Source: Sesamum alatum (lineage: Eukaryota; Streptophyta; Magnoliopsida; Lamiales; Pedaliaceae). From it: 64,000 bases of DNA. Made by a program: the position numbers and the translations under genes. The notes under the pieces were generated by a model. It saw only the letters and a program-made list of their open reading frames with translations. It did not search any database and was not told the origin of the DNA. The DNA lies in contig JACGWO010000005.1 in the NCBI GenBank assembly GCA_034509735.1, forward strand, positions 10,495,692 through 10,559,691, given 5' to 3'. Shown piece by piece: positions 56,844-64,000 of the stretch (position 1 is its first letter; each line of letters opens with the position of its first letter).

Positions 56844-58310
56844 TTGCTCCTTGAGGAATCAAGTGAGACACATCAGTCATCAGCGCCAGGAGCCGTGGCT
56901 ACTTCGCCAAGAGGTTTTAGGTTAAGTACCCAACAGATTGAGCAGCCTCGTGAGGCTCAACATGTTGGACAGCCTCTTCAGGCCCAGCATGTCGAACAAG
57001 CTCCCGAGGAGCCAACCACGGTACCAGAACTGCCGGCTCTTGTCGTGTTTGCGCCCATAGTTACCACTAATATTCCAGTCCTTCTTAGGTCAGCTAGAGT
57101 ACCACGCCCTCCCGTAGGTATGGCTTTTTGGGCATGACCGATCAATTGGATAAGGATCCTAAGACATACGGGGACGCGATGTCTGACATCGACTCCGGGA
57201 AGTGGCTTGAGGCCATGAAAATCGAAATGGACTCCATGAGCACAAACCAAGTATGGACACTTGTGGACCCACCCAAAGGCATTAAACCTGTCGAGTGTAA
57301 ATGAGTCTATAAGCGTAAAATTGGTGTTGATGGAGAAGTAACCACCTTCAAGGCTAGGCTAGTGGCGAAAGGCTATACTCAAGGACCCAGGGTCGACTTT
57401 GAGGATATCTACTCGCCAGTAGCCATGGCTAAGTCCATTTGGATTATGCTTGCCATAGTTGCATGGTATGACTATGAAATATGGAAGATGGACGTGAAAA
57501 TGGCATTCTTAACAGTTTCGTTGAAGAAGAGATCTATATGGATCAGCCGGAGGGATTCACTGTAGTTGGAGAAGAGGAGAAAGTCTGTTGTCTTCAAAAG
57601 TCCATCTATGGCCTTAAACAAGCATCCTGTAGTGTGAACATTCACTTTGATGAAGTCATACAAGGATACGATTTCATCAAAATGAATGTGACCCTTGTAT
57701 ATACAAGAAGGTTAGTGAGAGCTCGATAGTGTTCCTAGTGCTTTATGTGGACGACATTATGCTCATTAGGAATAATGTCAGAATGTTAGGTGACAAAAAA
57801 GCTTGGTTGTCAACTCAATTCTCCATGAAGCATTTGGGGGAAGCATCCTACATTCTAGGCATCCAGATCGTCAGGGACATATCTAAGAGAATGTTAGGAA
57901 TGACCCAAAACTCGTATGTTGAGAAAATGCTGAAAAAGTTCAACATGGATAACTCCAAACGAGATTTCCTTCCCATGAGACATGGGATCAAGTTATCCAA
58001 GAAATAATCTCCCAAGACTGATGAAGAGCTTGAAAGGATGAAGGCCTCCCCTATGCTTCCGTCGTAGGTAGCATCCAATATGCCGTACACTACACTAGGC
58101 CTAACGTAGCTTACGCTTTGAGTGTAACTAGCAGATATTAGTCATGCGTAGGCGAGACACATTGGAGTGCAATCAAGAGTATCCTTAAGTACCTAAGGAG
58201 GACTAAGGATATATTCTTGGTCTATGGTGGTGGAGAGTTGATATTGGAAGGTTTTAGCGATGCTAACTTCCAGTCGGACGACGATGATGCCAAGTATCAG
58301 TCGGGCTAGA
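56844..58310 (+). pseudogene. C2 reverse transcriptase, YVDD kept, frame broken
   Basis: A proline/glutamine linker (56844-57137) is followed by MSDIDSGKWLEAMKIEMDSM, stop at 57301, then MAKGYTQGPRVDFEDIYSPV and WKMDVKMAF. A frameshift at about 57505 leads to DQPEGFTVVGEEEKVCCLQK then SIYGLKQAS; another at about 57720 leads to FLVLYVDDIMLI and SYILGIQIVRDISKRMLGMT, ending at GIKLSKK with a stop at 58005. The remaining thumb region is in pieces to about 58310. Confidence 0.85.
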
Positions 58311-58729
58311 TATTCAAACTTAATAGTGGAGTGGTGTCTTGGAAAAGCTCCAAGCAAAACACCACAACCGATTCCACCACTGAGGCAGAATACATAGTAG
58401 CTTCAGAAGCTGCCAAGGAAGCGGTTTGGATGAGAAACTACATCCAAGAGTTGGGTGTGGTGCCTCGCATTTTCGAGCCAGTAGTTATCTTTTGTGATAA
58501 CAACGGGGCTATTTCGCAAGCAAAGGAACCGAGATCTCATCACAGATCCAAGCACATACTTAGACGCTACCACCTATTAAGCGAAATGGTAGGAAGGGGC
58601 GACGTTCGAATGGATCGAGTCAGCTCAACAGATAATACAACAGATCCTTTGAGAAAGCCTATGTCACAAATTTCTCATACGCAGCATCTTGAGAATATGG
58701 GGTTAAGGCATATGGGTGATTGGTTTTAA
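58311..58729 (+). pseudogene. C2 RNase H, open over 130 codons
   Basis: VVSWKSSKQNTTTDSTTEAE then YIVASEAAKEAVW (Glu), EPVVIFCDNNGAISQAKEPR (Asp), HHRSKHILRRYHLLSEMVGR, and the C-terminus HTQHLENMGLRHMGDWF with stop at 58727. Just upstream the first Asp lies in FSDANFQSD, separated by a TAG at 58309. It is followed by the purine tract and LTR, so this is the true pol end. Confidence 0.85.
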
Positions 58730-58743
58730 GTTAAGTGGGAGAT

Positions 58744-59815
58744 TATTAGAATAGGTGACCGTGAAACAATCTTGTTGGGCTTATGTAACCTATTTCTGAC
58801 ATTCGGTGTTTAAATAAAGTTCATTCTGAATAAAAGTAATGTTCAATTAAATATTTTGAGTGTGTTCACTTACTGCTTTAATATATGTATGACTGTTCAA
58901 TGCACAACCAAAGCCCACAGACCGAAAGGTTAATCCAAGAAACTGGACTGCACATAGGTTGGCAAGTCATGAAATCAGTTTTTGTGGATTGGTCTGAAAT
59001 ACTCCAAATCGAAGAACCTTAAGATTGCATATCGAAGGTCCATTTGAGACTTGCACTAAGTGATTGCATTCGCATTTCATCGACGAGTGATGAAAGTCGT
59101 CCATGCAATATTAGTGGGTTGGCCAGCTCGTGTCGGCTGACTAAGGTGACTCGTGGGAATCGTCATATGGGAAACCTTGAGTAGGGTTGGTCGGTATGAC
59201 TTGAATTCCCGATTCCAACAGTACGAGATTGGTCCTCAAACTTGAGGGACTACTGTGGTCACATACACACGATGCCTGTATCTTAGGTTTGGGAAGAGGG
59301 TACCAAGTCGAGAGACGTGGTTGCTATAAGTCCTATCTAGTGTAGTCAAGATGTGTGATGTGGACAGTAGGTCCCAAGATAGAATTCGTCTCCTGTAACA
59401 TGATTGACGGTAGTATCTCACATATACTCTGAGACTCGTCCTCCATAAATCTGTGGCCATAGTGACTGAACAGTGGAATGGGATCCCAGTGACGTTTAGT
59501 GTGGACGAGCCTATGCCTAAGTCAAGAATGGGTACCAACATCCAAAGTCCATACCTAGACAATGGTTGTGAGGTAGTAGACGGAAGGACATACGTGCTCA
59601 AGAACCTAAATGTTCACGCCATAATATTTACCTAGTCTCTAATGCCATGGACCGTTGCTAGACGACCACCCATGATGACAGACGAGTTCCCGTCATATGA
59701 TGATTGGACTCGACCAACTCTAGTTGAGGGTGAACCTAAAGAGTCACACACAATTTACCAATAACGGAGGAATTAATTTGGGATTAATTCCGGGAGATCG
59801 AACAATTTAATTGGA
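58744..59815 (+). mobile_element. C2 3' LTR, 3'-truncated
   Basis: Starts one base after the purine tract. It matches families A and B over its first ~1.1 kb ('gacttgcactaagtgattgcattc', 'gaccgttgctagacgaccaccc'). It stops at about 59815 against the foldback repeat, with no LTR terminus. Confidence 0.8.
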
Positions 59816-60040
59816 TTGAATCTGAATTTAGGCTTTCTACATTATTATCTTGAATCTGGACTAGTTTTTAGGTTTTATACATAGAGACATCATGCTACTT
59901 ACCATATACACTTAATCACTTAATAATGAAAAATACTATTTAATATCAATTATATGGTAAGTAGCATGATGTCTCTAATGTATAAAACCTAGAAACTAGT
60001 CTAGACCATTTTTGGGTAATGTCAACATTTCCTATTCTAG
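59815..60040. repeat. Foldback repeat, first copy
   Basis: Shares about 220 bases with 62612-62835 in direct orientation. Within it, 59858-60002 is a hairpin: GGACTAGTTTTTAGGTTTT … ACTTACCATATA pairs with TATATGGTAAGT … AAAACCTAGAAACTAGTC, arms of about 50 bp with few mismatches. This may be a MITE; no target duplication was found. Confidence 0.7.
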
Positions 60041-60145
60041 GTTTATTTTTCCCTCCATCAGCAGCCCCCCAATTCCCAAATATCCTTGGATTTTTAGAAA
60101 TTAAATCGGATCACAGGCTCTTTTACAAACCTGTTCTATTATGCT

Positions 60146-60775
60146 CCTCAAGGAAGCTTTGTTTGTCATCAGCTTCAAGGCAATTCTTTTATATGCCTCA
60201 GGGAAGCTTTGTTCGTCATTGGTTTCGGGGTTATTCTTGTATACGCCTCAGGGAAGCTTTGTTTGTCATCGGCTTCGGGGTGATTCTCTTGTACGCCGCA
60301 AGGAAGCCTGGTTGTGTATTAACTTTGGGGCATTTCTTTTGTACGCCTCAAGGAAGCTTTGTTTGTCATTGGCTTTGGGGCAATTCTCTTATACGCCTCA
60401 AGGAAGCCTTAGCTTCGGGGCATTTCTTTTGTATGCCTCAAGGAAACTTTATTTGTCATCGGCTTCAGGGCAATTCTCTTATATGCTTCAAGCCTTAGCT
60501 TTAGGGCATTTCTTTTGTATTCCTCAAGGAAGTCTGACTATTTGTTAGCTTCGGGGCATGTCGTTTGTATGTCTCAAGAAGCTTTGTTTGTCATCGGCTT
60601 CGAGGCGATTCTCTTGTACGCCTCAAAGGAAGCCTTAGCTTCAGGCCATTTGTTTTGTACGCCTTAAGGAAGCCTGACTGTTTATTAGCTTTGTGGTATT
60701 CTATTATGCGCCTCAAGGAAACTGATTTGTCATTTGGCTTCGGGGCATTTTTTTTATTCGCCTCAAGGAAGCCTT
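60146..60775 (+). repeat. 50-bp minisatellite, about 13-14 copies
   Basis: Unit: CCTCAAGGAAGCTTTGTTTG followed by tcatcggcttcggggcaattctcttgtacg, 50 bp in full copies; several units are 36-41 bp because of a shared internal deletion. As 50 is not a multiple of three, the long open frames across it (60019-60548) change phase each unit and are not taken as protein. It begins about 100 bases after the first foldback repeat. Confidence 0.9.
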
Positions 60776-60779
60776 TATA

Positions 60780-62477
60780 AGTATCTTTAATTTTTATTTA
60801 GTTTATTACTCCCTATTTAGGGACAAGCTTGTTGTGACGAACATTCTACACAATATATGTATTTTCGTTTTTGCTTTTTATTGTCATATCAACAAATACA
60901 TATTAGCTTAGATATTTTAGAGCGTCATGCTAAAATGCCAGGTGTTGCAGTTCGACTTTTTTTAAAAATTTAAATATGAGAATATAGAAAACAGTAAGTC
61001 AAAAATAAGTCATCACACACAGGGGGGAGAGCCGAGACAATTTCCGTACCATCTCCTGCTCGAAACAAGAATATTTTTTTTTTATTATGTGTTGTCCTGA
61101 CATGCTGCACACCCATTAAGACCGAGGTTGTTTAGACAACCACATCTTACCTCTCCATCACATCTCCATTTTTCTTTCTTCACCGAATCATTCTCGCTCT
61201 TTTGTCCCATACAAGTTATTACGTTGTTGTTCTTGCTACTACTATGCTAATAAATCTGCAAGAACATTAAAATAAAATCCCAACTAATTCCCCTAAAATT
61301 ATTTGTTCATTCGAAAACTTGTATTCACCGGGAGCTTGACCGAATCTTCTGAGAATTCTTGCACTTTTCCACATGATCAAATTTGATTCGGCCTTCATTG
61401 AGCGTGTACGATCCTCAAGACATTTTCTTGCATACAACATAAACTTAAGATTAAAAAAATCATATTTTTAATCAATACAAATCACTAATTAATTATTATA
61501 AACCGCCAACATACGTTTGTATCAATCATTATATGCAAGTTGTTGTCATCATTTTCATCTGCAAATTTATTTTCTACATAATATGATTTTCCATTTACAC
61601 TGGTGTTGAATCTTAGTCCCGAGTGTTGTATATTTTTATAGAAGTTAAGCTAGTTGTTTTTTTATGGAACCCATCAAGAGCAGGATACTAATCCTCCTGT
61701 TAATAAATTAGACAAGATACAAAGTAGACCCCAAAACATAAGCTAGTAATAGAAGGTGTAACATAATAAAAATTGTCAATTTAGAGATGCAAAAGTAGAC
61801 CCCAAAACATAAAGTTGGAACATAAGATTGGTTAGGATGGTAAAGTATTAATCATTATCAACTATGTCGGCTGATGTGAGGAATCATATTGTCAAAGCAC
61901 ATATTTTGTTGCCATTGTAGTGTTTTAAGCATGTTGTATCATAATTCTCAATTCAATAGTACAAAACGTCAGTAGCTTAAAGAAACAAGAGATTACATAG
62001 AGTAACGTTGATATTTTTAATTTTTAAGAGGATCAATTTCAACCTATAAAAGAAATAGAAAATTATTTGATTTGTAAATTCCAATAAAACTAATATAAAA
62101 TAAAAAGCATCACATTTTATCTTCAGTGATTTATTTTTTGAAGCAAACAAACATATAATAAAGAGTAACGATTTTTACCCTTGATAGTTCTGTATCAAAC
62201 TAATATATAGTACAATAGTAGCAAGTATCAATTTTTTTTTTTACCTCAGACTGCAGTTCATAGTTGTGCATCAACTAATATAGAATAACAAGAATGAATT
62301 TTACCTCTTTGGAAATTTTATCGTGCCAAATAATTTTTGTTGGGATTTTTCACCATATTTTTCAAACTCAAAAGAAAATATGGTGGTTTTCCTCAGACGC
62401 ACCAATTTGATGATACAAAAAATAGTTGGGAGTGCAATTACTGGAATATAGTACAAGCAATTACACTAAAATATAAG

Positions 62478-62524
<47 letters not shown>

Positions 62525-62610
62525 TTCCTCCTCCTTTCTTCATCTCTTGGTAAAACTTATATAGTGGTGGGTCATTCATTGCTGCATTGATGTGGGGCTT
62601 GAATTGTACT
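60780..62610. other. AT-rich intergenic DNA
   Basis: No gene recognised. It holds a short repeated block ('agtagaccccaaaacataa' at about 61723 and 61793). A CT microsatellite is at 62486-62521. The flanking foldback repeats (59815-60040 and 62612-62835) bracket this stretch and the minisatellite. Confidence 0.5.
62486..62521. repeat. (CT)n microsatellite
   Basis: About 18 CT units. Confidence 0.95.
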
Positions 62611-62611
62611 C

Positions 62612-62835
62612 CATTGTCTCCTTAAATCTGGACTCCTTTCTAGGCTTCATACATTATTTTTTTGAACCTGGACTAGTTTTTAGGTTTTATACATTAGAGA
62701 CATCATACTACTTACGATATAGATTTAATCACTTAATGATAAAAAATACTATTTAATATCAATTATGCATATATATATATACCATTTTTGGGTGATGTCC
62801 CTTTTTTATTGTAGGTTAGTTCTTCCTCGATCATT
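62612..62835. repeat. Foldback repeat, second copy, one arm lost
   Basis: Matches 59815-60040 ('ctggactagtttttaggtt', 'aaaaatactatttaatatcaatta', 'ccatttttgggtgatgtc'). The right arm of the hairpin is replaced by a short TA run (about 62766-62782). Confidence 0.7.
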
Positions 62836-63239
62836 ATGAATGCAAATATGCTAGCAGTGTACTGATAAGTATTTTTTTTATTATCTAAGATAGATTTTGT
62901 AGTATACATAATTATATTAATACAAATACAAAACTATATATATATATATATTATATTCTTTTTCCTTCATTTCACTCGATAGCATATGGACATGTTTACT
63001 ATTTTGGATGTGATTATAATATGATAGATTAATGAATGATATTATTTAAGACAAATGGTTGTAGACTAATATAATATTTTGTTTACTTACTATATGTTGT
63101 AGGATTTTAGGCTAATAAAACCGACTCTAGGGGAAAATTGTAATTTTTTCTACACTTGGGAAATATCAAGATAAATATAATACCCAACAAAAGGGCAATA
63201 TAGACTAAAGCATAAATTATAACTTAATCCAATTTTTAG

Positions 63240-63279
63240 ATGATTTGAATAGCACCTCTTGAGGTGCTATTCAAATCAT
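63240..63279. repeat. Perfect 19-bp palindrome with 2-base spacer
   Basis: ATGATTTGAATAGCACCTC, TT, then its exact complement. It does not extend further on either side. It may be the remnant of a foldback element. Confidence 0.85.
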
Positions 63280-63455
63280 GGACTTATCATGTATTATAAC
63301 GGGTCCTGTAATAAAATCAAAGGATCATACTTTTTCAAGTAAACATAATTTTGGGAGTGACATGCCCTATAGGAACAATTTCTTAGCTTTATACAATATT
63401 TTCTTATATATACCTCACATCATGTACACAATTCAAATTTGGGATAATTATAGTT

Positions 63456-63655
63456 TGGCCTCGTTTACTTTGAGGGATGAGATTAAGTCATGATAGATTA
63501 ATGATAGATAAAATGTGGGATGAGATTAAATTGTATCACCAATATTTTTATTTAAATCATTTATTTATCATGATTAATAATCTATTTACCTAAATATAAG
63601 TAAACAAGATATTGAGTTGGATATCTAACCCAATCCTTACAAGTAAACAAGGCCA
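63456..63655. mobile_element. Tourist-like MITE, about 200 bp
   Basis: Ends TGGCCTCGTTTACTTTGAG and, on the complement, TGGCCTTGTTTACTTGTAAG. The interior is AT-rich with 'gggatgagatta' and 'taacccaatcc' mirrored. It appears to lie within another MITE-like sequence (63441-64000), since GGATAATTATA before it and GGATAATTGTA after it are nearly the same. Confidence 0.6.
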
Positions 63656-64000
63656 AGGATAATTGTACCGCTTTCTCCTGGGGTTTAGTGTTATTATATG
63701 TAGAGTCCCTATGCTTTAGAAAATTACATTTAGTAATCCTAAAGTTTGCTTCCATCTAACAAATAAGATCATTCGTTAGTCAAAATTAACCGAATTTGGA
63801 TGAAAATCCATATTCACTCCCTCCCCCCATTGACTTATTGCAGATTGAGCAAATTTTTCTGTGACCAAACTACCTTATAACCTTCACATGTTAATACAAG
63901 TGAGGACGTATATCTTCACCCTTATAAGTGTAATTTAATCAGAGAACATTATTTGACCTGTAATAAATCAGTATTAAATCAATCGGGGGTAAATATCGAT
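63656..64000. other. Part of a second MITE-like sequence, cut by the window end
   Basis: 'ggataattgtaccgctttctcctggggtttag' and 'tccctatgctttagaaaattaca' resemble the ends of the palindromic MITE class seen at 5199 and 25351. The other half lies outside the window. No gene. Confidence 0.35.

Larger units (their letters stand above)
55483..59815 (+). mobile_element. Copia element C2, internal region and 3' LTR
   Basis: Related to C1 throughout. It begins inside gag at KGHWKRDCP (second half of the CCHC knuckle), then protease, integrase, RT, RNase H, a purine tract AAGTGGGAGA (58733-58742) and an LTR from 58744. The LTR start TATTAGAATAGG differs by one base from the family start TGTTAGAATAGG. 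Almost all gag and the leader are absent. Confidence 0.8.

Noticed and set aside
60019..60548. Two long overlapping plus-strand frames (159 and 135 codons) with repeating motifs such as LCLSLALGQF
   Set aside because: They read through a 50-bp minisatellite. The unit is not a multiple of three, so the same DNA gives different peptides in each unit and frame.
60146..60775. Regular direct repeats as a possible CRISPR array
   Set aside because: The units are contiguous without unique spacers and the genome is a plant nuclear genome.

Overview
This is a stretch of a plant (angiosperm, most likely eudicot) nuclear genome. It is AT-rich, has spliceosomal introns, and consists almost entirely of transposable elements around one recognisable host gene. 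No bacterial genes, rRNA, tRNA or CRISPR arrays were seen. The species cannot be named from the sequence alone.

Host gene. A chloroplast ClpS adaptor gene (CLPS1) lies on the minus strand at 28113-34832. Three coding exons join in frame to a 157-residue protein. The introns are 4.0 kb and 2.2 kb. About 8 kb around it (27.8-36.4 kb) is the only part of the window not dominated by retroelements.

Left block (1-8.4 kb). Nested Ty1/copia LTRs of two related families: B at 1-1976 sits inside A at 1977-3438, and a full 2.2-kb A-type LTR with its primer-binding site is at 6219-8418, minus strand. Also here are a duplicated unique sequence, a LINE tail and a palindromic MITE.

Middle block (8.4-25.7 kb). 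Remains of three Ty3/gypsy Tat-lineage elements: G1 (+), G2 (-) and G4 (+). G1 carries RT, RNase H, a second archaeal-type RNase H and integrase, all broken, plus an antisense gene downstream of pol. A 5.6-kb CACTA transposon (14775-20404, TSD TGC) sits in that antisense gene. The CACTA contains exons of a VAP27-like host gene and a solo LTR (18243-19528, TSD CATAC).

Right block (36.4-59.8 kb). G3 is a full-span Tat element with both LTRs and TSD GTATC (36388-52960). It is split by a minus-strand copia element (C1, 43739 to about 49920). It is followed by head-to-head copia LTR pieces and a plus-strand copia (C2, about 54246-59815). From 59.8 kb to the end there is AT-rich intergenic DNA with a 50-bp minisatellite, foldback repeats and MITEs.

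The most interesting system is the antisense gene carried by the three Tat elements (G1, G3, G4). In all three copies it has two introns at the same positions and in the same phases, readable only on the strand opposite gag-pol. This points to a separately transcribed and spliced gene travelling inside a retrotransposon. Nearly all retroelement reading frames here are broken by stops, frameshifts or lost catalytic residues.
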